Part shown: piece by piece, positions 16,537-25,759 of the stretch
Layout of the letters: each line of letters begins with the position of its first letter
How positions within the stretch are numbered: the first letter of the stretch is position 1
NCBI GenBank assembly: GCA_964521085.1
Contig: CAZFPL010000014.1
Coordinates: 1 to 64,000, forward strand
DNA: 64,000 nucleotides
Direction: 5' to 3'
Source: JAFGKK01 sp964521085
Lineage (GTDB): Bacteria; Chloroflexota; Anaerolineae; Anaerolineales; RBG-16-64-43
Program-made: the position numbers and the translations under genes
Notes under the pieces: model-generated
Databases searched by the model: none
Told to the model about the DNA's origin: nothing
The model's input: only the letters and a program-made list of their open reading frames with translations

Positions 16537-18993
16537 TTACTTGACGGCTCCGGCGGGTGTCGCCGTGATCGCCGGTCCCGTCCTACCACAAGCCCGGACG
16601 GCGACATCCCCGTACACGTCGCTCCGTCCGAGGACTTCCTGGTTCTTGTTGTAGACGACGAACTGATACTGCAGCACGCCGTCCTCGAACTTGTTGAAAT
16701 CCACCAGGTCATAGATGGAGAGATCGTAGTAGAAGACGTTCTTCCCCGCCGCGAGCATGCTCAGACCTTCGCTCCAGTCGGTCTTCTCCCCGGTCTTCGG
16801 ATTCATCAGCCTTGCGAAGAGCAGGACGTAGCTTATCTCTTCCGGCGGATTAACGACCTCGACCGAGATTCGCACCGTATCGGGCGTGCAGCGCCCCCAG
16901 AAGATTTCCGCCGGGTCGACAAACGGTTTGTAGATCATCCCGCCGGGTGTTTCGGTGGCAGCCGGACCCTTGCCGGCTTCCGTCATCGGAACGCAATTGG
17001 AAAATTCCGATGTGTTTCCATCCGGATCGGTCGCCGTAAGGGTGAAGAAGTTACCGAAAAGAAAATCCGTCGAAAGATTAATCTCGTGGATTGCGACAAA
17101 ACCTTGGGCGTCGGTGGTCAGCATGACTTTATTGAACATTGACTGCCCTTCCCCAAAGCCCGAGGGGTCGCAGGATGCGTTCGAGAAGAACTCCACCGAG
17201 TAGGTGGTGTTGGGCTTGCTGTGCAGTTCCCCCTCGAAGGTGGTCGATCCGGCGCCCATATCCGCCACGGCGGAGTTAAGGATGGGGTAATTCTGCCGGT
17301 TGTTGTCGCCGGAATCGGCATCCAGGTTGTCGTTGGGGATCACCGCGTCCTCGTCGATCGCAATCCCGAGCATCTCGTTGTCGTGGATCTGGTTCACCTG
17401 GATGGCGTTATTCGTCGCCGTTCCGCTTTCCGAAATCACCGCCACGCCGTTCCGGTCGTTGAAGGCGATGGTGTTTCCTGAGGCTGATCCGCCGATTTGG
17501 TTTCCGGCTCCCTTGACAAGGATCCCGTTCCCGCCGTTGCCGAGCGCGCCGGTCCCGGTGGCGTCGGTGCCGATCTTATTCCCCCACACTTTGGCGCCAT
17601 GGAATAGAAGCACTCCGTCCCCCCCGTTGCCGGAGATTAAATTCCCCTCGTTCGGCGCGAGAACGGAGCCTCCGATTTGCACGCTAGTAGCGCCCGACCC
17701 GATGCCCACCTCGATGCCGACATCGTTTCCCAGGGCGTTCATTCCGGTGACGTCGGTGCCGATGTAATTGTTTTTAATAACGATCCCGGTCGCCGTGCTG
17801 AGGACCGCGATGCCCGAACCGCCGTTCCCCGAAATCAGGTTCCGTTTTCCCTCGTCGGGACTTCCGATCGTATGGTTGGTCCCATCCACCGCGATGCCGG
17901 ATTTAATATTTCCCAGCGCTGCCGTCCCGGCCGCATTCGTTCCGATATAGTTCCCATATACCTCAACGCCGTTCGAATTCTCGTCGATCCGCACGCCCAG
18001 GAGCTGGTTTCCGGAAATTACGTTCCTTGCGCCGGTCTCGCTGCCACCGACCAAAATGGTTTCCGAGGAAACGAGGTTCACACCATTGGCATGGTTGCCC
18101 AGGTCGATCGATCCGGTGTGATCGGTGCCGATGTAGTTGCCTTGGATCTGATCGGTCCAGCCCCCGACGATCTGCACCCCGTCGATCCAATTATCCGCGA
18201 TGACGTTCCGCAGACCCGAGTTCATCCCTCCGATGAGGACCAGATCGGTGTTGACCAGCACCCCGTTGCCGTGGTTTCCAAGCGCAGCCGTTCCGGTCAC
18301 ATCCAAGCCGATCAGGTTGCCCTGCACGTAATCCTTGCCGCCGCTGTGGATCACAACCCCGCTCCAGAGATTTCCGGAAATGACGTTTCCCCACCCCAGC
18401 GCCGGGCTTCCCTGATAAGGCGATGTGTCCCCCCCGATATGGTTCCCGTCGCCGTCCACCAGGACGCCGTTGTTTTGGTTGCCCATAGCGATCGTCCCGG
18501 TGATGTCGGTGCCGATATAGTTGGAATAGATTTTATTTCCTCCCGGCGCCGAAATGCGGATGCCGTTGCCGTTGAAGCGGTTAATCACCAGGCCCTTGAC
18601 GGTGCTTCCTCCTCCTTCGAGCCGCAAACCGTCGATGGCCCCCGTTCCCGCGGCGCTCCCGTCGATCTCGATCAGAGGACCGGTCGCGTAGCCGGGCTGA
18701 GTCGTGCCGTCGATGATCATCGGGATCGTGACGGCCGGAAGGGCGGACGTTGGGTGGATAGTCTGCGGGCCGCCGCCGCCGATATTGAACGCGATCTTGA
18801 TCGTCCCGGAGAGGGTGTTCCCCTTGTTGATCGCCTCGCGCAGGCTGCAATGAGTCGAATCGCACGCGCCGTCGTCGGCGTCGTTGTTGGAATTGACCGT
18901 CAGGGTCGTGCTTCCTCCGCCGCACGCGGAAAGTATTGCGCCGAGAATGATCACCCACAACAGGACGAGCAAACGCTTTGGAAGGGGGTTCAT
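16537..18993 (-). CDS. CSLREA-type right-handed beta-helix lipoprotein (array member 3)
   Basis: The protein has 818 residues. The start is preceded by AAAAAGGAGAAG. The lipobox is LSAC (Cys24), with CSLREA at 49-54 following a DADDGAC stretch. Beta-helix coils fill about 70-600 with repeated NYIGTD/NAAGTAALGN units. The C-terminal module (FWGRCTPDTVRISVEV, SYVLLFARLMNPKTGEKTDWSEG, FYYDLS) is very close to those of members 1 and 4. The first 110 residues and the matching DNA are nearly the same as in member 4, pointing to recent duplication or gene conversion. It is predicted to be lipid-anchored outside the membrane. No enzyme signature was found. Confidence 0.88.
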   Translation of the reverse strand: MNPLPKRLLVLLWVIILGAILSACGGGSTTLTVNSNNDADDGACDSTHCSLREAINKGNTLSGTIKIAFNIGGGGPQTIHPTSALPAVTIPMIIDGTTQPGYATGPLIEIDGSAAGTGAIDGLRLEGGGSTVKGLVINRFNGNGIRISAPGGNKIYSNYIGTDITGTIAMGNQNNGVLVDGDGNHIGGDTSPYQGSPALGWGNVISGNLWSGVVIHSGGKDYVQGNLIGLDVTGTAALGNHGNGVLVNTDLVLIGGMNSGLRNVIADNWIDGVQIVGGWTDQIQGNYIGTDHTGSIDLGNHANGVNLVSSETILVGGSETGARNVISGNQLLGVRIDENSNGVEVYGNYIGTNAAGTAALGNIKSGIAVDGTNHTIGSPDEGKRNLISGNGGSGIAVLSTATGIVIKNNYIGTDVTGMNALGNDVGIEVGIGSGATSVQIGGSVLAPNEGNLISGNGGDGVLLFHGAKVWGNKIGTDATGTGALGNGGNGILVKGAGNQIGGSASGNTIAFNDRNGVAVISESGTATNNAIQVNQIHDNEMLGIAIDEDAVIPNDNLDADSGDNNRQNYPILNSAVADMGAGSTTFEGELHSKPNTTYSVEFFSNASCDPSGFGEGQSMFNKVMLTTDAQGFVAIHEINLSTDFLFGNFFTLTATDPDGNTSEFSNCVPMTEAGKGPAATETPGGMIYKPFVDPAEIFWGRCTPDTVRISVEVVNPPEEISYVLLFARLMNPKTGEKTDWSEGLSMLAAGKNVFYYDLSIYDLVDFNKFEDGVLQYQFVVYNKNQEVLGRSDVYGDVAVRACGRTGPAITATPAGAVK

Positions 18994-19083
18994 GGCAACT
19001 TCTCCTTTTTGGGCTGCAGAAGGATCTGCTTGGAAATCAGGTTGTCCACGGAACAGTGTCCGGTGGTTTTATTCGGCCTTCTT

Positions 19084-21681
19084 CTACCCGGCGACTCCCG
19101 GCACCCGCCCGCAGCGTTTGAACGATATATTCCCGAACACTTCGCTGGTGCCGAGTTTATTCTTATCCCCGTCATACACGACAAACTGGTACTGCAGCCA
19201 CGCATCCTCGAATTTGGTGTAGTCCGGGACGTCGAACGACGAAAGGTCGTAGTAGAAGCGGTTCTTCCCCGCGCCGATCATCGTCAGCCCTTCGCTCCAG
19301 TTTGTTTTTTCGCCGGTCTTTTTGTCCATCAGCCGCACAAAGAGCAGGACATAGCCGATCGGTTTGGGCGAATTGAAAACATCCACCGTAATCTGGACGG
19401 TATTCGGTTCGCAGTTGCCGTAGAAGATCTCAAGCGGGTTGACGGTCGGCTCGAAGACCATCGCGGCGGGCGTCGGCGTCTCCGTGACGGCGCCCTTCTC
19501 CGTGATCGGGATGCAATTGGAGAATTCCGAGGTGTCCCCGGCCGGATCGGTCGCCGTGACGGTGATGAAGCTGCCCGCGATGAAATGAATCGGGTCATAC
19601 AGAGCCGTGACATCGGCATGCCCGCCCGCGTCGGTGGTCACCGTCGCGGATGCGACCATCTGCTCGCCCTCCCCGTATCCCGATGGATCACAGGATGTGT
19701 TCGTGAAGAACTCGACCGTGTACTGTGTAAGCGGCGCGCTGTCGAGCTGGGCCGAGAGCGCCGTCTGCCCCGCAATCGGATCATGGACTGCGGAGGACAT
19801 GAGCGGGTAATTTTGGAGGTTGTTGTCGCCCGCATCCGGATCGCCCGGATCATTGGCAAGCACAGTGTCCCCGCCGAGCGCGATCCCCAGCCCGGCGTTG
19901 TCCCAAATGTTATTTCCGTCGATGAAGTTGCCTGTCGCGCTGCCGCTTTCGGTGATCACCGCGACGCCGTGCCCGCCGTTGTGGGCGATAGAGTTCGGTT
20001 CATGGGGCGTACCGATCAGGTTGTTGTCCCCCTTGACGAGGATTCCATCCCCGCCGTTGGGCAGCTCGTTCAGGCCGCTCTGGTCCATCCCGATCATATT
20101 CCCGTACACTTTGGCGTTGTTGTACAACAGCAATCCTTCTTGAAGGTTGCCCGAGATCAGATTCCCTTCGCCGTAAATGCTTCCGCCGATGAGCACATCG
20201 TAAGCGCCCGCGCTAAGGCCGATTTCGATCCCGATATCGTTTCCCACCGCGAGGTGTCCATCCGCATCCGTGCCGATGCGGTTGTCCTGGATCACGATTC
20301 CCGTCGCCGGGCTGACCACCGAAATCCCGGCCCCGCCATTGCCCGAAATGAGGTTCCCCTTTCCCGAGGCACCGATCTGATGGTTGGTTCCCGATACGTG
20401 CATGCCGCTCTTGATGTTTTTCAGCGCGGCCGTCCCGGCGGCGTTGGTACCGATCCTGTTCCCGTACACGGTGACGTCGTTCGAACCATCCTCAATCCAA
20501 ATGCCGACGATTCCGTTCCCGGAGATCACGTTTCGCGCGCCCGCATCTGTTCCGCCGACCAGAACGCCTCCCTGGCTCATGATGAACACCCCGTTCCGGT
20601 GGTTGCCGACCGCCGCGGTTCCGGCGCGGTTCGTGCCAATGAAATTGCCGGCCACTTCGACGGAATCGGCATTGATTCCGATGCCGTCGAGGAAGTTGTC
20701 CGAGATGATATTTCCCTCCCCGGCGCTCGTCCCTCCGACGAGGGTCAGATTGGCGCCGATCAAAACGCCGTTTTCGTGGTTCCCCAATCCGGCCGTTCCG
20801 GCGGCGTTCAGGCCGATCAAATTGCCCTTGACGTCGTTCGTCGCGCCGCTGATCGAGACGCCGTTCTTGAGGTTGGCGGAGATCACGTTTCCGGTGGAGC
20901 CCAGTTGTCCGCCGATCCGGTTTTCGCCGCCGGCCACCAGGACTCCGTTACCGTGATTTCCCAACGCGCCCGTCCCGGCGGCGTCGATGCCGATGTAGTT
21001 GTCGATCACCGTGTTCCCGTTGGTAAGAATCCGGATCCCCGCATCCAAGTTGCCCGAAATGACGTTCCGTTCCAGGGCTCCCGTTCCGCCAATGGTGTTC
21101 TCATCCCCGCTGTTGATCAGGATGCCGGCGGACAAAGAGCCCGTCTGGGTGCCGTTCCCCGCCGCGTTCATTCCAGTCCGGTCGGTGCCGATGTAACATC
21201 CCAGGATCCGGTTCTCCCCCTTAAGACTGAGGCGGATTCCGTTTCCTTCGAAGCGGTTGATCGCGAGCGCCTTCACGGTCGATTTTCCGCCGATGATGGC
21301 CAAGCCGTCGAAAAACGCGTCTCCGCCCAGGGTAATCGCCAGGATGCCGTCCAGTTCGATCAGCGGCGTGGAAACGTATCCGGGCTGGGTGGAGCCGTCG
21401 ATCGTCATCGGGGCCGTGACCATCGGCAGACCATAGGTCGGCTGGATAGTTTGCGGGCCGCCGCCGCCGATGTTGAACGCGATCGTAATCGTTCCGGAGA
21501 GGGTGTTCCCCTTGTTGATCGCCTCGCGCAGGCTGCAATGAGTCGAATTGCACACGCCGTCGTCGGCGTCGTTGTTGGAATTGACCGTCAAGGTCGTGCT
21601 TCCTCCGCCGCACGCGGAAAGAATTACGCTTAAAACGATCAGGAAAAGCGGAACCATCAGGCGTTTCGGGAAGGGTTTCAC
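19084..21681 (-). CDS. CSLREA-type right-handed beta-helix lipoprotein (array member 4)
   Basis: This is the first gene of the array in the direction of transcription. It starts with GTG, supported by AAGGAGAG nine bases upstream, and has 865 residues. The lipobox is LSAC (Cys24) and CSLREA is at 49-54. Beta-helix units such as NYIGIDAAGTGALGN and NRIGTNAAGTAALKN follow. The same C-terminal module is present (FYGNCEPNTVQITVDV, FYYDLSSFDVPDY, WLQYQFVVYDGDKNKLG). The long non-coding stretch upstream should contain the promoter of the array, but no clear hexamers were found. Surface display is expected; the partner is unknown. Confidence 0.88.
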   Translation of the reverse strand: MKPFPKRLMVPLFLIVLSVILSACGGGSTTLTVNSNNDADDGVCNSTHCSLREAINKGNTLSGTITIAFNIGGGGPQTIQPTYGLPMVTAPMTIDGSTQPGYVSTPLIELDGILAITLGGDAFFDGLAIIGGKSTVKALAINRFEGNGIRLSLKGENRILGCYIGTDRTGMNAAGNGTQTGSLSAGILINSGDENTIGGTGALERNVISGNLDAGIRILTNGNTVIDNYIGIDAAGTGALGNHGNGVLVAGGENRIGGQLGSTGNVISANLKNGVSISGATNDVKGNLIGLNAAGTAGLGNHENGVLIGANLTLVGGTSAGEGNIISDNFLDGIGINADSVEVAGNFIGTNRAGTAAVGNHRNGVFIMSQGGVLVGGTDAGARNVISGNGIVGIWIEDGSNDVTVYGNRIGTNAAGTAALKNIKSGMHVSGTNHQIGASGKGNLISGNGGAGISVVSPATGIVIQDNRIGTDADGHLAVGNDIGIEIGLSAGAYDVLIGGSIYGEGNLISGNLQEGLLLYNNAKVYGNMIGMDQSGLNELPNGGDGILVKGDNNLIGTPHEPNSIAHNGGHGVAVITESGSATGNFIDGNNIWDNAGLGIALGGDTVLANDPGDPDAGDNNLQNYPLMSSAVHDPIAGQTALSAQLDSAPLTQYTVEFFTNTSCDPSGYGEGEQMVASATVTTDAGGHADVTALYDPIHFIAGSFITVTATDPAGDTSEFSNCIPITEKGAVTETPTPAAMVFEPTVNPLEIFYGNCEPNTVQITVDVFNSPKPIGYVLLFVRLMDKKTGEKTNWSEGLTMIGAGKNRFYYDLSSFDVPDYTKFEDAWLQYQFVVYDGDKNKLGTSEVFGNISFKRCGRVPGVAG

Positions 21682-22252
21682 GGCATTCTCTCCTTCTTTA
21701 TGGAATCAGCTTCGGCTATCGAGCCTTAAAAAATCCGTTTGCAGGAAACCGGCTGAAGTCCTCAGCCCGGTTGATCGCCGGGGAGTGGAAAAATCCCGGC
21801 CCCTTACCCCATACCGGCTGAAAAATATTCACCGGCACTAATTAATATAACGAATTAAGTCTTGAAAAAACCTCTACAAAATCCCCAAATTACCTCCAGG
21901 ACGAGGGGGATAGATGCTTCCAACCCAGCAATCGGCTATTTCGGGGCGGACCCCGTTCAAAAGAGAGCTATCCAAGAAGCGACCTGCATTCCCAGTATAG
22001 ATTAAACGGGAAAAACCGACCTCTATTACAGGCGAATCGAACCTCACGGAGAGCATGCCATAAATCCGACAACCGGCGCTTCACGACCGGATCCACCCAG
22101 CCCTTCGGGAAGGCCGCGAGGCCGCGGATGCGGGCGGCGTTTTCCCGGATTCCACGGCCGAAGATCCCGCCCAGTCCATAGAATCATTCCGGGCAGGGGA
22201 GATCTTCTCACCCTGCCCGGAATATCAGATCCAAGATTAGCCCATACCGGTA
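21682..22252. other. 571-base stretch without genes
   Basis: No reading frame here has both a start with a ribosome binding site and family features. An AT-rich patch with TATATT on the minus strand (21844-21849) is the best promoter guess for the beta-helix array. A strong hairpin lies at the right end. The rest shows nothing. Confidence 0.5.
22187..22222 (-). terminator. Hairpin after the membrane-protein gene
   Basis: A perfect 12-bp inverted repeat (22187-22198 with 22211-22222) stands 30 bases past the stop of the sigma-operon membrane gene. It lacks a T run. Confidence 0.5.
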
Positions 22253-23326
22253 TTACGCCGCTTTTTCCACAGCCTCAGATCCGGGAACCGACACCGGGAT
22301 TTCGCGATAAGCCAAAGTCCAGGCGGTCGACATGTAGGTTTCGCGCAGCCCCCGCAGGAAGAGCGATGGGATGCCCACGATCAGAGACAGGATGAACAAG
22401 AACACCAGCCCGCCCACGAGAACCGCCGTGAGCTGCGACCCGGCCTGCAGCAGCAGGTACAACCCGACCCCTGCTCCCCCTCCCACCACCGCACCGATGA
22501 TCACCAGCACAATCCCGACCGGGATCATCAAAACGGCGTATCCGATGTAGATCGCCAGCAGCAGCAGCCACATCAGGAAGAGATCCTTGAGATTCGCCCG
22601 GATGGTGGCAAAACCGCGCCGGAAACTATCCAGCACGCCGTTCCCGCCAAGGACGCATTCCCGGTAAAAAACCTCGCGCGCCATGGCGAGCGCGATCGCG
22701 AGCAGGATCGCCGCGAACACCACCAGGAACCCGAGTCCGATCGCCAACACGATCCCGGCGATCGTACCGATGCCCCCGAAGGCCAAGCTAAGCAGGACGG
22801 GAGCCGCGACGAACAGCATCGCCAACAGGATGCCGGAAAACACCGGCAGGAAGATCAGCAGGTCGATCAGGAACAAGCGTCCTGCCGGCCTGGACCACCC
22901 GAGCCGGAACCCTTCCCGCCAGGCCACTTTCTCGCCGCTGCTTTCGTAGCGGTCGACCATCCGGATGAGAGCCGTCTGGCTGACATAGCGCAAGACGATG
23001 AAGAGCACGACCACGAGCAGCGCAAGGCAGACCAGCGCGATTGCTACACCGATGATGGTGTTGATGGTTTCCTGCGGCAGCGGTTTGACCGTCAGATCGT
23101 ACAATTCCCGGACGGCATCCCGGATTCCGGACGGCAGCTGTTCGATCTCCGTCGGAGTCATTCCCCGCGGCCAATCCGAGTTGATGGATACTCTTCCTCC
23201 GCTGTCTCCGTTGTTTCCGCTGAAGGTTCCACCGGCGGTCAGCGCGAGGAGGATTCCGAACACCCAAAGAGTCTTATACGACCAGAGGATGTTCCAAGCC
23301 CGTTTGAGAATTCGCATGTGGTTCAT
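22253..23326 (-). CDS. Polytopic membrane protein of the ECF sigma operon
   Basis: The protein has 357 residues from the ATG preceded by AAAGGAGTG. An ATG 18 bases upstream overlaps the anti-sigma stop (ATGA) and cannot be excluded. After a basic start (MRILKRAWNILWSYKTLW) there is one hydrophobic segment and an external loop. Five to six long hydrophobic stretches rich in Ala/Leu/Val/Gly follow. The layout resembles integral membrane proteins of unknown function that often follow sigma/anti-sigma pairs. No transporter or enzyme motif was recognised. Its position in the operon suggests an envelope role under control of the sigma factor, which is inference. Confidence 0.8.
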   Translation of the reverse strand: MNHMRILKRAWNILWSYKTLWVFGILLALTAGGTFSGNNGDSGGRVSINSDWPRGMTPTEIEQLPSGIRDAVRELYDLTVKPLPQETINTIIGVAIALVCLALLVVVLFIVLRYVSQTALIRMVDRYESSGEKVAWREGFRLGWSRPAGRLFLIDLLIFLPVFSGILLAMLFVAAPVLLSLAFGGIGTIAGIVLAIGLGFLVVFAAILLAIALAMAREVFYRECVLGGNGVLDSFRRGFATIRANLKDLFLMWLLLLAIYIGYAVLMIPVGIVLVIIGAVVGGGAGVGLYLLLQAGSQLTAVLVGGLVFLFILSLIVGIPSLFLRGLRETYMSTAWTLAYREIPVSVPGSEAVEKAA

Positions 23327-23340
23327 GATAAACACTCCTT

Positions 23341-23919
23341 TCATCTACCATTGGAAGATCCGGAGGTTCGATGGTCGACCCACCACCCAGCGAACCATCC
23401 GGTGAACAAAAGACTTACGACCAACAGGGTTATCCAACCGCTAAGCACGTTCCAACTGCTCCATCCCGGAGTGCCCAGCCATTGCATCCCATCCCGGACA
23501 ATCTCCGGCATGGCGAGTTGTGGAATTCCAGCCGACAACCCTTCCATAACCGCCTCTCCTGCCCCCGGTATCCATTCCAACACGCCGCTGACGATCATGA
23601 CAGTCTGGATAAATACCCAAACCAGGATCAGTGCGATCGGGATCATCCCCCAAGCGACGGCGGACGGGCGGCCAACCAGCCGGCGGACAGGCGGTTTGCG
23701 CTGCAGCCGCAGACCGACTTCCGCAACGAAACGCGACTCGCTTTTGAGACCCTCGGCGGTCGGTTCCACCCGCAGCAGCGGGGAGAGCGCGCGCCGCTGC
23801 TCGAGTTCCGCCTTGCATGCCGGGCAGCTTTTCAGATGTGCTTCCGCTTGCCGGATTTGCAGGGCGTTCAATTCGCCATCCCGATAGGCATCCAGCCATT
23901 GTTCCAAGTGTCCGTTCAT
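23341..23919 (-). CDS. Zinc-finger anti-sigma factor
   Basis: The protein has 192 residues. The N-terminal zinc-finger anti-sigma domain (zf-HC2) has the family pattern His then CxxC: AEAHLKSCPAC at about residues 27-37. A helical linker leads to one or two transmembrane segments (GMIPIALILVWVFIQTVMIV at about 90-110 and WITLLVVSLLFTGWFAGWW near the C-terminus). Such proteins hold an ECF sigma factor at the membrane until an envelope signal arrives. The ATG overlaps the sigma stop by four bases (ATGA), so sigma and anti-sigma should be made in matched amounts. The signal is unknown. Confidence 0.9.
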   Translation of the reverse strand: MNGHLEQWLDAYRDGELNALQIRQAEAHLKSCPACKAELEQRRALSPLLRVEPTAEGLKSESRFVAEVGLRLQRKPPVRRLVGRPSAVAWGMIPIALILVWVFIQTVMIVSGVLEWIPGAGEAVMEGLSAGIPQLAMPEIVRDGMQWLGTPGWSSWNVLSGWITLLVVSLLFTGWFAGWWVDHRTSGSSNGR

Positions 23920-24497
23920 TTTTCCTCCGCCACCGGACGAAGCGTTTGCAGAAGAACCGAACGCGCATAATGCAACCGCGACATCACCGTGCCGATCGGG
24001 ATATCCAGCACATCCGAAATCTCCCGATACGAACAATCCTGATATTCTTTCAACACCAGCACCGCCCGGCTCGCTTCCGGCAGATCCAACACCGCCTTCC
24101 GCACCCGTCGGGCGCGTTCGCGACGCTCGACGCTTTCCTCCACCCGGTCGGGGGCCGGTTGTTCGACCGCATCCTGCAAGCCCGCCTCCGGTTTTCGGCT
24201 GCGAAGCGCGTCGATCGCGGCATGAACGGCGATCCGAAGGATCCAGGGCCGGAAGGATCCCCGCGGTTGGTAGCTTCCAAGGTGTTCCCATGCCCGCAGG
24301 AAAGCAATTTGGGCGGCATCCTCCGCCAGCATCGCATCTCCGCACATCCGGTACACCACATTGACCGCCAGGGGCCGATAACGCCGCACCAACTCGCAAA
24401 ACGCGTCGCGGTCGCCATTTTTGGCAGCGATCGCCAATGGATTGTCATCGTAGAGATCGGTCCCGGCAGTCATCTTGGATCCTGTATCCGCATCCAT
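23916..24497 (-). CDS. RNA polymerase ECF-family sigma factor
   Basis: Region 2 is visible at residues 22-90 (DAFCELVRRYRPLAVNVVYRMCGD, AEDAAQIAFLRAWEHL). Region 4 is at about 125-185 (LPEASRAVLVLKEYQDCSYREISDVLDIPIGTVMSRLHYAR), with the sigma-70-like helix-turn-helix. The length of 193 residues is typical. The first ATG lacks a ribosome binding site. A second ATG at 24473 follows AGGA and is an alternative start. The gene heads an operon with its zinc-finger anti-sigma and a membrane protein. The subgroup and target promoters cannot be assigned by eye. Confidence 0.92.
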   Translation of the reverse strand: MDADTGSKMTAGTDLYDDNPLAIAAKNGDRDAFCELVRRYRPLAVNVVYRMCGDAMLAEDAAQIAFLRAWEHLGSYQPRGSFRPWILRIAVHAAIDALRSRKPEAGLQDAVEQPAPDRVEESVERRERARRVRKAVLDLPEASRAVLVLKEYQDCSYREISDVLDIPIGTVMSRLHYARSVLLQTLRPVAEEK

Positions 24498-24604
24498 ACT
24501 ATTAAACAGGATTGGCGGTCAAAATATTCGGTTGGGGGGAAGATGGATTTTTTCGAGATTTTTAGCTAAAAAAGGGGGGTTTTGCTAATCCTATTTGTGC
24601 CTTC

Positions 24605-24643
24605 TGTGCTTTTTGTGGTGAATTTTTTACCACAGAAAGCACA
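24605..24643. repeat. AT-rich imperfect inverted repeat
   Basis: TGTGCTTTTT-GTGGT is mirrored by ACCAC-AG-AAAGCACA around an AT-rich loop, between the sigma operon and mutY. CACAAA-type tracts flank it. It may be a dispersed intergenic element or a weak terminator for mutY. Confidence 0.4.
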
Positions 24644-24679
24644 AAATACACAAAAAAAATATTTTGGGAATTAGATTTT

Positions 24680-25759
24680 TTAAGAATTTCTTCCATATAG
24701 AGGATCAGCGGCGATATTCCCCGCCACGATCCGATCCGCTTTTCCCATCGGGAAATCCGCGAGGTCGCGGGTGCGGACCCAACGCACTTCCGCCGCGCCG
24801 ATCGGCTTCGGCGCACCGCGTATCGAATCGCAGCGGAAGACGTGCAGGGTGATGCGGAAGTGGCTGAAGGCGTGTTGTACGGCAAGGATTTTTTCGCGTA
24901 CGCGCACCGATACACCCAGCTCTTCCTTTAATTCGCGCCGCAGACACTCCGGTAAACTTTCACCGCGCTCGCGTTTCCCGCCCGGGAATTCCCACATCCC
25001 GCCAAGCAGTTTGTCCTCGGGGCGCCGCGCGATTAAAACCTTTCCCGCGCGGAGGATCACCGCCGCGGTTACGTCGAAGTGCGGGATGGAGGCGGGCTCT
25101 GCGTGAAGGGGCAGGCGGGTTTGGATCCCCAACCTTTTCGATACGCAATACTTCGCGATGGGGCACTTCGCGCAAAGCGGCTGCTGCGGGGCGCACACAA
25201 GCTGACCAAGATCCATAAGCGCCTGAAAAAATGCGCCGGGGACGGCCGTGCCCCTTGCCTTGTGATAAAGATCCGCAAGGTCCTTATGTGAGCGTACGTC
25301 TCCGATCCGCCGACGGTAGGCATACACGCGGGTCAAGATCCGCCGCGCATTGGCATCGAGCGCGGCGACGGGTTCATCGTATGCAATGGAGGCGATCGCA
25401 GCGGCGGTGTAACGACCGACGCCCGGGAGTTTCTCCCATTCCGCCGCATTCCGCGGAAGCCGGCCCCCGCGGTCATCCCGGATTTTTCCTGCGGCCCGGT
25501 GCAGATTCCGGGCGCGGGAGTAGTAGCCGAGTCCTTCCCAGATTTTTAAAACAGATTGAAGCTTGGAACGCGAGAGGCGCTTTGCGGTAGGAAATTCTTC
25601 CAGGAAGCGCCGGTAGTAGGGGATGACCGTCTCGACCCGCGTCTGCTGAAGCATGATCTCGCTGACCCAGATCCGATAGGGATTGCGCGTGCGCCTCCAG
25701 GGAAGCGCGCGGGCGCGGCGGCGCGACCAGGCGATTAATTTTCCGGAGAGGAAAGCCAT
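24680..25759 (-). CDS. mutY: A/G-specific adenine glycosylase MutY
   Basis: This enzyme removes adenine mispaired with 8-oxoguanine. The HhH-GPD domain opens with WVSEIMLQQTRV (catalytic Glu) and has the hairpin LPGVGRYTAAA and the catalytic Asp in VAALDANARR. The iron-sulfur cluster ligands follow the family spacing Cys-x6-Cys-x2-Cys-x5-Cys (CAPQQPLCAKCPIAKYC). The C-terminal NUDIX-like domain, which reads 8-oxoG, has a complete-looking box starting GGKRERGESLPECLRREL. The length of 359 residues is normal. The ATG overlaps the sbcC stop by one base (TGATG), so it is translated with sbcC. Confidence 0.96.
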   Translation of the reverse strand: MAFLSGKLIAWSRRRARALPWRRTRNPYRIWVSEIMLQQTRVETVIPYYRRFLEEFPTAKRLSRSKLQSVLKIWEGLGYYSRARNLHRAAGKIRDDRGGRLPRNAAEWEKLPGVGRYTAAAIASIAYDEPVAALDANARRILTRVYAYRRRIGDVRSHKDLADLYHKARGTAVPGAFFQALMDLGQLVCAPQQPLCAKCPIAKYCVSKRLGIQTRLPLHAEPASIPHFDVTAAVILRAGKVLIARRPEDKLLGGMWEFPGGKRERGESLPECLRRELKEELGVSVRVREKILAVQHAFSHFRITLHVFRCDSIRGAPKPIGAAEVRWVRTRDLADFPMGKADRIVAGNIAADPLYGRNS

